From: Hevea brasiliensis
Lineage: Eukaryota; Streptophyta; Magnoliopsida; Malpighiales; Euphorbiaceae
Assembly (NCBI RefSeq): GCF_030052815.1
Contig: NC_079510.1
Coordinates: forward strand, 40,270,853-40,334,852
Reading direction: 5' to 3'
Length of the DNA: 64,000 bases
Shown here: positions 25,295-37,702 of the stretch, piece by piece
Numbering within the stretch: the first letter of the stretch is position 1
Layout: each line of letters starts with the position of its first letter
The notes under the pieces: model-generated
The model's input: the letters and a program-made list of their open reading frames with translations, nothing else
What the model was told of the DNA's origin: nothing
Databases searched by the model: none
Translations under genes and position numbers: made by a program

Positions 25295-26678
25295 ATTATA
25301 CTATTGGAGCATTGGTTGGTGCTTATAATGAAAGAAATAATTGATGATGTCTTGTTTATCAAGAGGTAGGTGTTTGGTGTTTGGTTACTCTCCTTATTGG
25401 TAGTCACAGATCCCCTTCATTTTGTGGGACATCTTTTTCTAAGTTACACATTGCATTGTATTTGTATGCTAAGGCCATATGTTTCGGTTCTGCTTGCTCC
25501 AATTGCTCAACTATAAAATATTTTTGCAAGTTGGTTCCATATCTCTTTGCTGGTGCTGTGAATTTTTGTGGCTTGTTATATGTGCCATTGGATTATGAGT
25601 TGTTTGCTATGTTTTGTTAGATCTGGGATACTGCTGGCCAGGAAAGATTCCAAAGCCTTGGCGTTGCTTTCTATCGTGGTGCTGATTGCTGTGTTCTTGT
25701 ATATGATGTTAACTCAATGAAATCATTTGACAACCTTAATAACTGGAGAGAAGAATTCCTAATTCAGGTATTCTTTTATCTACTACAAATTTTTAGGGGA
25801 GGATATTGAACAGAAAACATGATTTTGTCGGTTGCTTTATTGACAGTTTTATCCATCTGCAAATTTATCTGCCTGCAGGCAAGTCCTTCAGATCCAGAGA
25901 ATTTCCCATTTGTTGTTCTTGGAAACAAGATTGATGTGGATGGTGGAAATAGTAGAGTGGTATGTATCTTCTTGAATTTACTTTGCTGTACTCTTCCATT
26001 GTGTTTGTGCGTGTACTTTGTATGTCCAAGTCAATACTTTTGTTTCTTGTGAACTGCAGGTTTCAGAAAAAAAGGCACGAGCTTGGTGCGCCTCAAAAGG
26101 GAATATCCCATACTTTGAGACCTCTGCTAAAGATGGTATTAACGTGGAAGAAGCTTTTCAATGCATAGCAAGTAACGCCCTGAAGAGTGGGGAAGAGGAG
26201 GAGATGTAAGTTACAAAATCAACCATCTTCATCTGCACACACTTGTAAAGCCTTTGTTTTTATTTTGATTACTATGTTTAGGAATGCATAATTGCACATG
26301 TGGTTTAACAAGTTTGCTATTTTGAATAAAATTTGGAATTGAATGTTAAACTAGAGTACCTATGAAGTAATGTTATGTTGTCCCCAAATATTTGTTGTAA
26401 AATTGTAATTAATAGTTCTGAAATATATCTATTAAACTATTGGTGTTATTTCAGGTTTCAATTAGCTAGTGATAAAAGTTTGAAAATTGACTATTGTAGT
26501 TGAACTTGCTAAGGGCTACAAATCGTTATTCATTTTCTATTTGACTATTCTAAATGACACTGATATCATTTCTGGCGGTTGTGCTGCTGGTGGCAATTTT
26601 ATGGCGCGAAGTTACCTGCCAGACACCATTGATGTTGGAACTACCGGTCAGCCTAGGTCAACTGGATGTGAATGCTAA
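22775..26678 (+). CDS. RABG3: RAB7-type small GTPase (RABG3 class)
   Basis: Seven exons: 22775-22827, 23248-23274, 23439-23538, 25621-25767, 25879-25959, 26060-26205 and 26612-26678. Joined they give 206 codons, the normal Rab7 length. Visible motifs are the P-loop GDSGVGKT (residues 15-22), the switch I threonine in TIGADF (about 40), WDTAGQE (62-68), NKID (125-128), ETSAK (156-160) and a C-terminal CEC double-geranylgeranylation signal. Rab7 proteins act on late endosomes and the vacuole membrane, driving fusion through the HOPS tether. All intron edges are GT-AG. Intron 2 has U12-type signals, intron 3 is 2.1 kb and holds microsatellites, and the last acceptor (GCGAAG) has a weak pyrimidine tract. 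The reading frame is intact, so the gene is likely functional. It is convergent with SWI3D. Confidence 0.95.
23275..23438 (+). other. U12-type (minor spliceosome) intron 2 of RAB7
   Basis: The 5' splice site is GTATCCTTAA, matching the U12 consensus RTATCCTT over all eight bases. Near the 3' end, TTTTTCTTGACTT resembles the U12 branch site TTTTCCTTAACT, with the branch A at 23423, fifteen bases before the AG. The intron has GT-AG ends and is 164 bases long. Only this placement gives the conserved NQYVNKK sequence. Confidence 0.8.
24388..24460. repeat. (ATT)n microsatellite in RAB7 intron 3
   Basis: A long, nearly perfect ATT trinucleotide run inside the 2.1-kb intron. Confidence 0.9.
25242..25290. 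repeat. (GA)n microsatellite in RAB7 intron 3
   Basis: A pure GA dinucleotide run preceded by an A run. It creates a low-complexity minus-strand frame that is not a gene. Confidence 0.9.
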
Positions 26679-28551
26679 ATTATGGCTCGATTCTTCAGCA
26701 TCAATAAACACCATCTTTACAAGTCTTGCAAATGATTTGGCCTCTTTTTAGCCATTCTTGTTGATATGCGCGAGATTATAATGTACATTAGCACTGGTGG
26801 AAAACAAATTGGTCCATTGGTGCCGGCTCTGGTGCCTTGTAAAACTGCTTTTATTGTTCAGTTTGTGTTTGATTTCTTCTAAGTTACTATTCTATTATTG
26901 TTCGCCAGTCTTCTTACTATTATAACGTCTCTCTGTTCTTTCATTTGCCAAGCACATTTGAGTTCCCTCGAGCAAAATTTTCCATGCTAACTCTTTTCAA
27001 CTGTTATAGATTTTATTTTATGTTTTTAGTTAAATGATAATATGGCATTTAAATGCTTTCAGCTCCATCAAACAATAAGATGCAGGAGAGGAAGGAACAG
27101 GGCTCATATAGACCAAAAATCTAAATATAACAGCCACGGTCCAATCCATTCTAATCCACTATGAACAAGCACATCATCACAACGGATCTTTGTTGCAGTT
27201 TTTGCACTTGAGATGCCACTTCAATCTGTGAATATAAATTTTAAAAAGACGGGACGCATCTTCCTATAATTTACAATATATGCTCTTTAAAAAACCCCAA
27301 TATATACTAACTAACTATGCCTTTTCTTACAACTGGCGACCTATAACCTTGCATACCATTACAGACTACACTAACACTATCTTAGCATGTATAAAACACA
27401 TTGACTAAACCTTACAAATTACAATCATAAACAAACTTCCAAGCCGTAATTTCAGTTTTCATCCCCGTGCTTGCTGCTAAAAATGGGACTAACGGCCTTT
27501 GCAATTAATTGTAAGCCAGCCCGTCTCCATACTTCGTAGCAAGCAGTCAGTCCCAACACTACAGTGCATTGCAAAGGAAGATGCTGGTCATTTCCTCCTG
27601 GGATATAATTTCAAGGATGTGATTCCAGATAAACAAACAAATATAAACCACTTCAGATCGTGCCTTGAGAACCTTACAGGTAGGCATTAACTTGATACAA
27701 GAAGAAAAATACATCAAGAAGCCAATAATACGAGAAACAAAGCACCCATGAACATACACATACACACACTATTACAAAATACAGATGCGTAAAACATTTG
27801 TTATATAAAAACGAACATCAAAATTTTTAGTATTATCAAAAATATCTTTACAACTGAATTTTGTATTTAAGGTTAATGATTCATTAATCATGAGAAGTCA
27901 CAAAATATCACACATAATGCACATGAGATGAAAGTCGCATGAATGGAAAAATATGTAAATTTATTCCATGCAACAGTTAAATGCAGTGCATTTGATCATA
28001 AAGAGGCAGATTGCACACACAAACCATCATTCTCGTACCATTTTAACATTAAAGTGATTACTAGTGCTACAGCTTCTTAAAGGCATTGGTGTATTCTTCA
28101 CAAATATTGAAATATATTTTAGAACTATAATTACTTTCATCCTTAGATCTCTTTAATCAGAACATGTTTTCAGGTGTACTAATGCTCTGGATAAAGTATA
28201 AATGAAAAATAATAGTATCCAAGGTCCTAATACCCCAATGGGAAGCCCAAACAGGGCTAGATATTTAAAAATCAGTCCTACAGTTTCCTCATATTTCCAT
28301 GCTTCTTCTTCTAACCGTTTTCACTCCAAATCCAACTCAGTTTTATCAGTCACTAGCCTGGGGTTGTTAAGGTTGTAATCAGCTGGTCAAATTTAAAGTT
28401 CTCAGTGCCTCAAAACTCTGCCAAGTTTCAGAATATAATAACAAAGAACACTCACTTGTTAAAATGCTTGCAACTGATTGGAGTTCAAAAATGAATAGAA
28501 TCTATTCACATGCCTCCTGAGGAAAGACTACTTTGTTCCAACTGAAGAAAG
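26679..28551. other. Intergenic region between convergent RAB7 and SWI3D
   Basis: Holds the 3' untranslated regions of both genes. No reading frame with recognisable content was seen, and no clear transposon. It is AT-rich throughout. Confidence 0.6.
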
Positions 28552-29360
28552 TTAGTCCTGCCCTGAAGGCCGAATTGAACTTCCTGCTGCAGTTGTTGAT
28601 ACAAATGGGTTAGAAGGGGTAGGAGACAATGTCCCCATGGGTCTTGCAATTGGCGGCCTTTGGGAAGTCATGCTCATAAGGGGCCTCGGAATTGAGTTTG
28701 CACAGTTCGTTGCAATTCTGTTGGTGGGTAATGTTGGTGGCATTCCTCTAGATGAAGATGCCGGTAACCCAAGTCGGGCTGCAATTATTTGTGCTCGCTC
28801 ATGGTACAGCCTTTGCCTTAATCTGTCAAGTTGCTCCCTAACCCTCATTGTCACGAGGTCCATTTCTTTAAAGAAAGCCAACTTCATTTCCAGCTTATGC
28901 ACCTGCAGCAAATGGAACCAACAGGGAGGTAAAATTTCTAGAACCAACAATAAATATGACAACATTGAGGGCACAGTAGAATATGAAAATACCTGCTTTT
29001 TTATCAACAATGCAGCAAGTTGACGGATTTGGTCTTCTTCCTGGTTTGCAAGAAGTTTTGCCTTCACTGCTGCTGCTGAAAGAGCAGAAACTGCAGCACA
29101 CTTAAATTTATAGAAGCGGTTGTCCTCTTTAATCTCTTCACGATTAGGCTTCCATTTTTTACTGTCCTTGTGGTCCTCAGCTGCAACAACCAAAATAAGG
29201 AGAAAATAGTCAATTTCATATTGATTCTCTTTATACATTCAACAAAATTTTCAAATTACCAAATTTCATAATAAAGCAAAAAATGGATTTACTCTCTTGC
29301 CTGAGAATCCTCCAAGTTCCGCTATCACAAATCTAAACCTTTACACATAAACACACAGAG

Positions 29361-29401
<41 letters not shown>

Positions 29402-32400
29402 AGTTGCTCCTTTTCCAACAACTGAATTTGAGGCAACTGGCTGCTGAGACTCTTTTGCTTCTGAAGGCAGTTCAGATGACATGCATATATCCTTTGGTGC
29501 CTCTGTAGGCTGAGAGTTATTTGCTACTGAATTTGATTTCACTAGTTGCTCATTCTTCTCAGCAGGCAGAGAATCTGAGATCATGCCAACATCCTCTGAT
29601 GTCTCTGCAGCTAGAGAGGGCTCTTGTACCAACACTGGTGCAGCTGATTGACAAGGCTCATTTTCAGAAGGTTTCAAATTGGACACCATATCTTCATCCT
29701 TAGAGACCTCTGTTTGCTGAGAGTTCAGAGCCACTGAAGACCCTTCTGTCTCCTTTATAGAACTTGGTGGACATGGAGACTTGGATTGCATCTCATTTAA
29801 TTCCTTTAACGCACTTACCTGAGGTTCCTTTTGTAATGAGTCACTAGACTCCTTCAATTTACCAATTTCAACTTCCTCATGAAAATTTACAGTAACTGCA
29901 TCATTTGCAGCATTTAATTTCTCTGTGGGTTCATCATTTGAGGAATCTGGAGGTTGCTTTTCCTCTGAAGTACAATCTTCAGTTTTCTCATCACTGTGGT
30001 CAATTGATAAGTCTCTTCCATCCAAGTCTTTCTGGGCTTGGCGTTCATGGTTGTACTTTTGAGCATCTTGATTAGCCGTTTCTATGGCACTGCTGCAAAT
30101 CTCTTATCACATGAGAAACAAACCCATGTTTGTTCATAAAGAATTTAGCATGGAAAAAGGTTTACATACCAATCAAGACCCGCTGGTCCCTTCTGGTCAT
30201 CTGGTGGATCTTCCAAAAGAAAGCAGTGCCTTGTAGCCAGCTGCATACCTGGAGAATCACTATTTAAAGACTTCAAAGAGCTGCGAGCTGAAGCCACAGC
30301 CACATCACTTCCTACCAGTCTGGCTAAAAACACAGCCTATAAAGGAAACCAAATAACATATAAGTTGAAAGGGATTAGCTTAATTTTGAAGGTGAAAGAG
30401 CAAATGAGATCTTTTACTGTTTACAAAACGATATGCGTTTTGAAGACAGGCAAACAACTTTTTTTCACTATTCATATACACCATAGGAATTAAAAGGGGA
30501 GAAAAGTAAAAAAATAACAAACTTTTGCTTTGCATTACTAATTTGAAACATGTCAGAAAATCTTATTTTGTTTAGAGCACGTCTATTGCTGACTTTCTTT
30601 CACATTCAGCTGGAAGCATTTATCTGTTGATCATAAATATTTGTATTAGTACACGGGGGAATCGCCATGATATGAGGCTCCCTACTTTGCAAGGATCGGG
30701 GGAGGATCATCCATGCAGCCTTCCCCCCGCTTTTTTCAGTTGTTTCCACTACTCAAACCATTGACCTCCCGATCACAATGGAGACAGTGAGTTCATTTCC
30801 TGATGCACCCATTCACCCAATGAAACGACCTAATTTTCTTCATATTAACATTTGACTTACCAAAGCCATGACAGGATTTCCAACTTCAGCAAATGAAAGT
30901 CGATTTTCAGGAGTACAGGGATAACCAACAGCTTCAAATGCTTCTGTAAGAGCTTTGAGTGCCAAATTTTCACAGGCATGCTGAGCAGCCTTCACTTCAA
31001 TAGTATCTTCTGATTTTGAAGATTTCTCATCAACTATTGCTTCACTGGTGTTGTTAGGCTTTGCAGTTTCCTGACAACCTTTTACTTCAACCACTTCTTC
31101 TGATCTTGAAGCTTCCAGCTTCAGAGGATGATCCTCCTTAGCACCAGTTTTATCCTTCATTGTTTCAGTCCCATCCTTAGGAACAGATGTATCATCAGTG
31201 GTTGCACGTTGATCTTTAGTTTCTTTGGAAATCCCATCTACATCATCGTCACAGTCAAAAAAGACATCTTCAATAGGCATTTGAACAAAGTGCAATATAC
31301 ATTGAGCTTTAATTTTTGTGGCAACATGCTCTGCAATCTCATTCCAGTTTTCTTTATAAAGTTCCAATGCTTCAAGAAGAAGTAGGGTCTCCTGATCTGT
31401 CCACTTTCCACCACTTAGACCAGGAGCCTCAGCAGGCTCCATGAGAATAAAATCTGAAGAAGACATGTTTGATCCAAATATCCCATTACTAAAGCAATCA
31501 GCACATAGATCATAATCTGCCTGTCGAACAAGATAATCAGAAGGAATGATTATGAAGATCATGGTGAAAATAAAATAGGTAAAATCAATCCAATTGATCA
31601 TCAAATCCTACTGACAAGAAAATCATTAATGCAAATTTCCATTGTTGATCACCTTACTGCCAGTGCCAGAAACTGGGGGATTCCGGGCACTGCATCATGT
31701 GCAATCGAACAAATGGGAGGCTACAAGAGATTCTCATCTTGCATGCTTTATGGATTCTGTTATGTCTTAAATTTGACTAATAGCTAATAAACAAACACAT
31801 GTATATATTTCCGATCTCTTGGGCTTATTAAATAAAGTTTCATATATTGAATTGAACTACATTCCTCTCCGATATACTACGGAAACCCCAACCTCTTAAG
31901 ATGGCAACATGAGTACTCGTACTAAACGATCCACCTTTAGACCAAACAATACGACCCGCTAAAGATGCAAATGTACACCGACCAGCATTTTGACCATTTG
32001 ACAAACACTAGGTCGTCAAGTCAGACCAAGAGGTTGACAAAGGACCTAACGACCCACGACAATATAATCTAGATCTAATCTTGACTAGTTTCAACCTAAT
32101 TAATGCGTCAGAGAAGCCCACATCTAACTAATGAGTATCCTAAAGCTCTACTGCTAGAACCTTGCTCAGCAAGTCTCCTCAAGCCCTAAGACCATATGGT
32201 CGGCTGCCCACAAAAAATGCACTGAAGTCTTAGACATCCTAGACACCAGCTACCCATCCTAAAGAGGGAATCCCCATACCAACCATCTGGGAGACAGTTT
32301 CAAGCAGCTCAAACAATGCGCGCACGAGCCAGAGGGACAAGGCAGCGCAACAGAGTCTACAATATTTGCAGGGCGACCAGTTGCACTGACACCAACACAA

Positions 32401-35112
32401 GGCCACACCCCATTGGCTTATAAGATGTACAAATTCTCTGTAAGTCCCAGATATAATTCATTCCTTAACTCCAATAATCCCCAGTTCATTTACTCTTTAG
32501 CATTTACTCTGTCCAAAACCTTTATATTCCCTAATAACTTAAACATCGGACTGCCAAGGAAGGGAGTCCCACTTGACTCTCTAAACCTTATTTGTCTTGC
32601 AGATATTCCAAAGCCCGACTATAAGAGGTCGTATTCGTATCAAGGTCGTCTTGGTCGCATACAGCTACAAGCTGCCTATACTATCAAGCTCAAAAGTTCT
32701 TGAAGACGTGGCACTCATCCTAGCAGCCCCGGAATCTCAGGACTATCACTTTCTATTCTAAAAAGTATTGTTCTCAGAAGCTTCAGCAGACCATGGAAAA
32801 CAATTTTAAAAATCCAACTCAAGCTAGCAAGATTCAGACAATAATTTAATTTATGCCACTAAAATACTCCAAATGTAAACAAATAATGGTTTTGGTTACT
32901 ATTTTTTAATATAGGCATCCTGCTCAGTAAGATTATCAATAATGATGTGAAAAGCCCAAATAGAATCCTAGAAGGGGGAAGCCTCCTCACAATGTGAAGA
33001 AAGGTCCTGAATATAAGAACATTACTATGGAAATACAGCTTCTCACAACTATGAAAAAAAATATCATGTGCATAGCAAAATGCAATTGCATCCTTTCGAT
33101 GTTACAAAATATCTCATAGCCTAAAACAATGTTTGCCATGCATTTCTATCCCCATTTTGATCATAAAATTTACTGGCCAACAGGGAAATTCTGGATTTCA
33201 AAATTAGTTTTTGATCATGACTAGACACTACTTGGAGTCCAGTGGTGCAAACAGGAACCTTCTACCTAGATGATAGTTCAGCACATCAAGGTTTCTCTTC
33301 CTTCTGTAGGAAGAAAACATGTAAATTCTTGGAAACAACCAACCTTCTTTTGACAATGGTAGCGCTTGCGCGAGCAATCAGCTGAACAAGAATTGCAGTG
33401 GTACTCAACAGCTGGCTCCTCAGGCCTCACTAACTCTTCTGCAAGTGAAGACTCTGGAAACAACCCAGGTGCCAGAGCTGGAGTCGAGAGATTAGGCTTC
33501 TGAATAACAGGTGGACATGGTTGAATGATTTCAAAGCAAAATAACTTCTCAAGCAATGAATCCTCCTTTGCTTCTCTATCATCATCAGCATTTGCAGCAG
33601 ATTCTACTTGCGGGAATGGGTGGAAATTAATCAAGCCCCAATAGTCCAAGAACTCAAGCACCTCTTGCTTTGCATCTAGGTCTGCAACTTCAAGCTCAGA
33701 CAGATCTTTCAATTCAATCTGCACATTTGGATTTGCATGAAATTTTTTCACAATCCAATTACGTATCTCCATGTAGGTATCAGGTGTCCTGGTTTGAGAG
33801 TTCATATTAAAGAATGAAGGTAGTGCACGCTCCTCAAGGAGGTGAATTTTCGTCCATGAAAACCAACCTGTAAACAAAACAAAGAAATATAACCTAATTA
33901 AGTAGCTTTTCTAACAATTACAGAAAATACAATTGCTTATATGCTCACTTTGACAGCCAAAGCTCCAGACCCTTGCAATTTAACAAATCTTCCAAGTTGT
34001 AAAGCCAATTAAATGCAAGGAAATTAAAGTTTCAAAGCCAATTCAGCAAAATAAGGAGTTGAAAATGTCTTATTCTACAGAAGATTTTACATTCGAAACA
34101 GAAAGATTCCACTTGAATAAGCAAAAATGAAGCAAATGAGCTCAAGATTAGGCACCAAAATAAAATTCACTCTAGCACTTTTCCCTCCTTTACCAACTGA
34201 GAAAATGACAAACAGAGATTAGGGGGAAAAAAAGAAAATCCAATACAGCTGGAGAAAACAAAGGTCTCAAGCTGACTCATGCGCTGGCAACTAAACCAAG
34301 ATAAAATTCTGAACCCTCAATTCACTACTCTCCCTAATTGAGCATACCAAAGTAACCAAACCAACATGAAATGAGCCGAGTTATATTTTTCTTTATTTCT
34401 TCATTTTTTTTAACCTTCTCTCTTGTTTTTCCTCAGCAACCAAATGGAAAATTTCCAGCAACCAAACAAAAATGGAGGGAGGGAAGAAGAAGAAGATAAC
34501 GAATATGATAAAACAATTATGTCATTAAAGTCTCGAATTTAACACTTTCATCATTTTCGCCATTAAACAGGGAGAAACCACACCAACACAAAATTCCAGA
34601 AACCAAACAGAAAAAAACAAACTTTCAACGAAAATACACAAAATTTTGAACTCCCACAACAGGCCACCGCAACACTCACCGCAATGAATAGGCACCACAT
34701 GGGCGTTAGAATCTTTGGATCTAATTCCCTCAAAATCCGCTTCTATTGCTGCCTGCAACTCCTCCAACTTATTCACCTCCTCCTCCAGTGTTGCCACCGT
34801 CACAGCCCCCGACGTCGACATAGCCACCTTCTCCTCGAGCTTACATCCAGTAGCGGCATAAGCCGCAGAAGACAAATTGTTGGGGCTCTGGTGGGCTCTG
34901 GTCAACGGGCCTCCATTGTGGATCGAAGGGTGAGAGATCAGGGCTTTCTCGCGTGTGAGGCGTTTCGACGGTGTCGATGAAGAGTTGGATGTTGAGAGCA
35001 CGTTGGCTTTCCTCTTTAGTCCTCCGGCTCGCCGCCGTGACGACGGGGGCTCGGCCGACGCCGGTGACTCCGCTCCCGCAGCGGCTGTGGTCCCCGTTAG
35101 TTTCTCCTCCAT
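28552..35112 (-). CDS. SWI3D: SWI/SNF complex subunit SWI3D
   Basis: Seven exons on the minus strand: 35112-34680, 33867-33344, 31520-30861, 30336-30170, 30092-29398, 29180-28993 and 28902-28552. They give about 1005 codons in one open frame, close to the size of known plant SWI3D. SWI3D is a core scaffold subunit of plant SWI/SNF chromatin remodelling complexes in the nucleus. A SWIRM domain lies at about residues 148-232 (WFSWTKIHLLEER to FLDYWGLINFHPFP). A ZZ-type zinc finger (about 300-335, CNSC to CADC) crosses the exon 2/3 boundary; it marks SWI3D among the SWI3 proteins. A SANT domain follows at about 357-405 (KWTDQETLLLLEAL). Then come a long acidic, repeat-poor region and a C-terminal helical dimerisation region (about 845-935). 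All introns are GT-AG. The acceptor before exon 5 is a NAGNAG. The gene is likely functional. Confidence 0.95.
29363..29396. repeat. (GA)n microsatellite abutting the SWI3D intron 5 donor
   Basis: On the coding (minus) strand the donor GT is followed at once by a CT dinucleotide run, so the splice site reads GTCTCTCT instead of GTAAGT. The position follows from the exon frame on both sides. Confidence 0.85.
31640..32750. mobile_element. Possible solo LTR in SWI3D intron 2
   Basis: About 1.1 kb of intron 2 (31521-33343) is richer in C and G than its surroundings. It contains a TATA-like TTATAAGATG block near 32417, then a block near 32541-32570 (CATCGGACTGCC followed by AAGGGAGTCCC) like those near the 3' end of LTRs of Tat/Ogre-type gypsy elements. 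Exact ends and a target duplication were not found. The plus-strand frame at 32413-32703 is a by-product. Confidence 0.4.
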
Positions 35113-35700
35113 TGAGCGAATTCTTCAAGGGCTTGGCTCAAGAACTAAAGAAGAAACACCAAGGTTTTTAACCCGGCCCGATCAAATGAGCAGGTAAAAC
35201 TATGAAATAAATATTAATTATATATTATAAACTAATAATATTTTAAAACATTATCATACTTATTAATTTGATATATTTTATAAATATTTATTAAAATAAA
35301 ATTAGATATGTTTTAAAATGATTTTTTAATAATTAATTTAAATTTTTATTTAAAATTTTAAACTTAAATAATAATATTTTATGATAAATATATTTAAAAT
35401 AAAATTTCAAAACAATTAAATTATTTATATCAATGAAAGCAAGATTTGATATAGATAATTTTTATAACTCAATAAATAAAGAAAATTCAATCAATTTGAG
35501 CATCCAAATTGACTGATTGATTCATTTATGAGATTCCCGCTTCGAGCGACTGGATGAGGTCGATAGCCATGAGAAATACACCATCTTCCGCTGGTTGTTA
35601 ATAGCAGATATCGATTTATTGCCTCCACGGTGAGGGAAAAGGTCTCGTTGCAGAGTTGTGTCAAAGTTGTTATCTGGCAAAAGTACATGTGGGTGTAAAT
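35113..35700. other. SWI3D upstream region
   Basis: About 90 bases of moderate composition directly upstream of the SWI3D start (5' leader), then about 300 bases of very AT-rich DNA, then unassigned sequence leading into the retroelement. No TATA box or other motif was identified with confidence. Confidence 0.4.
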
Positions 35701-35758
35701 AGTAAACTCATTCTAGCGTTATGAGTTCACTTTGCATTGGTTACCATGAGGACCTTGA

Positions 35759-36370
35759 GTGCTCAACCTATTGTGGATAGTGATGAGTAGCAAAGAGAAA
35801 ACATCTTTTCATACTAGGTGTGTCGTGAAGGAGAAATTGTGTAGCATGATTATAGATGCGGGTAGTTGTTGTGATGTGGTTAGTTCCTTACTTGTGGAGA
35901 AATTAGAATTGCCTACCCTTAAGCATCCTAAACCTTATGGGTTACAATGGCTAAATGATTATAACAAAGTGAAGGTAACTAAGCAAGTAGGCTATCATGA
36001 TGAGGTCTTATGTGATGTAGTGCCCATGATAGCTACATATATCTTGCTAGGTAGGCCATGGCAGTATGATAGGTATGTGATTCATGATGGGAGGAAGAAT
36101 CACTACAATTTGAAGAAAGATGGCCGCACACATACCTTGGTGCCCTTGTCACCATCACAAGCACATGAGGACCAAATGAGATTATTGAGGGCTATTGAGG
36201 AGAGAAAAGAGAGTTGGAGAGAAAAATTAAGAGAGGACGAGCACAAGAGTGAAGAAAGTAAAGAAAAGAGTGATGGGAAAGAGAAAAAGAAAGAAGTGAA
36301 AGAAAAGAAAGTGAGTGTAATGGAAAAGGGAGAGGGCTCGGGACAAAAGGAGAGAAGAGAGAAAAGATGA
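35759..36370 (+). pseudogene. Aspartic protease segment of the gypsy element
   Basis: The frame contains HTRCVVKEKLCSMIIDAGS, the usual protease active-site block (D-x-G-S here as IDAGS), then VEKLELPTLKHPKPY. It ends in a very lysine/glutamate-rich linker. Compared with relatives, a short piece after TKQV is missing. Sequence left of 35700 no longer resembles gag. The frame overlaps the next one by four bases (36367-36370). Confidence 0.75.
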
Positions 36371-37692
36371 GCTTGTATGTTGGGGGAAGGGAGTTGAGAG
36401 GAGCTTTGAGGGGTGGGATGCCATTGTGCATTCTCATGTATAGGGAGAATTATTTAAATGTTTCTGACCCTGACCCCAATCTTTCTTCTTCTGTTGTGTC
36501 TCTTTTGCAGGAATACCAGGATGTATTTCCGGATGAGATACCTTCGGATTTACCACATATTAAGGGTATTGAACACCAAATAGATTTCATTCCTGGTGCT
36601 CAAATTCCTAATAGACCAGCCTATAGGAGTAGTCCAGCTAAGACTAAGGAGCTTCAAAGACAGGTAGGTGAGCTTTTGGCTAAGGGACATGTCCGTGAGA
36701 GCATGAGTCCTTGTGCGGTTTCTATTTTGCTTGTGCCAAAGAAGGATGGAACATATAGGATGTGCGTGGATTGTAGAGCTATGAATAAAATCACTGTAAA
36801 GTATCGCCACCCTATTCCTAGATTGGATGATTTGTTGGATGAATTGCATGGTTCTTGCTTTTTTAGTAAGATTGATTTGAATAGCGGTTACCATCAAATT
36901 AGAGTGAGAGTTGGTGATGAATGGAAAACTGCCTTTAAAACAAAACATGGCTTATATGAGTGTCTAGTGATGCATTTTGGTCTCTCTAATGCCCCTAGTA
37001 CTTTCATGAGGATGAATCATGTTTTGAGAGCTTTTATTGGACAGTTTATTGTTGTCTACTTTGATGATATTCTTGTCTATAGCAAAAACATTGATGATCA
37101 TTTGCATCATTTGAAACCTGTGTTTGATGTGTTAAGAAAAGAAAAATTATATGCAAATGTAAAAAGGTGTTCTTTTTGCTTAGAAAAAAATTGTGTTTTG
37201 GGATTTGTTGTGAGTAGCAAAGGTGTTGAAGTAGATGATGAAAAGGTTAAGGCAATTAGAGATTGGCCAACACCTAAAAATGCATCTGAAGTTAGGAGCT
37301 TTCATGGATTAGCAAGTTTTTATAGGAGATTTGCACCTAACTTTAGTACATTGGCTACTTCATTAAATGAACTTGTCAAAAAGAATGTGACATTTGTTTG
37401 GGGTAAAGAACATGAACTTGCATTTGTCATGCTTAAAGAGAAATTGTGTTCTGCACCTTTATTAATTTTGCCTAATTTTGACAAGACATTTGAGATTGAA
37501 TGTAATGCATCAGGAGTAGGGATTGGAGCTGTTCTCATGCAAGAGAAATGTCCAATTGCTTACTTTAGTGAAAAGTTGCATGGTGCCACATTGAATTATT
37601 CTACATATGACAAAGAATTGTATGCATTAGTTAGGGCATTAGAGACATGGCAACATTATCTATGGCCTAAGGAATTTTTTCATACATTCTGA
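36367..37692 (+). CDS. Reverse transcriptase and RNase H of the gypsy element
   Basis: 441 open codons. RT blocks seen are [31 protein letters not shown], the [11 protein letters not shown] block, [11 protein letters not shown] (catalytic DD near 37060), VLGFVVSS and [12 protein letters not shown]. RNase H begins near 37490 ([13 protein letters not shown]) and includes [15 protein letters not shown]. The usual MPFGL reads MHFGL. The frame ends just before the RNase H C-terminus and resumes after a short break at 37703, so the polyprotein is interrupted. This is a transposon gene, not a host gene. Confidence 0.85.
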   Translation: MSLYVGGRELRGALRGGMPLCILMYRENYLNVSDPDPNLSSSVVSLLQEYQDVFPDEIPSDLPHIKGIEHQIDFIPGAQIPNRPAYRSSPAKTKELQRQVGELLAKGHVRESMSPCAVSILLVPKKDGTYRMCVDCRAMNKITVKYRHPIPRLDDLLDELHGSCFFSKIDLNSGYHQIRVRVGDEWKTAFKTKHGLYECLVMHFGLSNAPSTFMRMNHVLRAFIGQFIVVYFDDILVYSKNIDDHLHHLKPVFDVLRKEKLYANVKRCSFCLEKNCVLGFVVSSKGVEVDDEKVKAIRDWPTPKNASEVRSFHGLASFYRRFAPNFSTLATSLNELVKKNVTFVWGKEHELAFVMLKEKLCSAPLLILPNFDKTFEIECNASGVGIGAVLMQEKCPIAYFSEKLHGATLNYSTYDKELYALVRALETWQHYLWPKEFFHTF

Positions 37693-37702
37693 TCATGAGT
37701 CT

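Noticed and set aside
25108..25407. 99-codon minus-strand frame with a long serine-leucine repeat
   Set aside because: It is the translation of the (GA)n microsatellite in RAB7 intron 3.
28637..29023. 128-codon plus-strand frame
   Set aside because: It is the opposite-strand shadow of SWI3D exon 7 and its neighbouring intron.
34684..35197. Several plus-strand frames and an alternative minus frame
   Set aside because: All overlap SWI3D exon 1, whose frame is fixed by joining in phase to the SWIRM exon.
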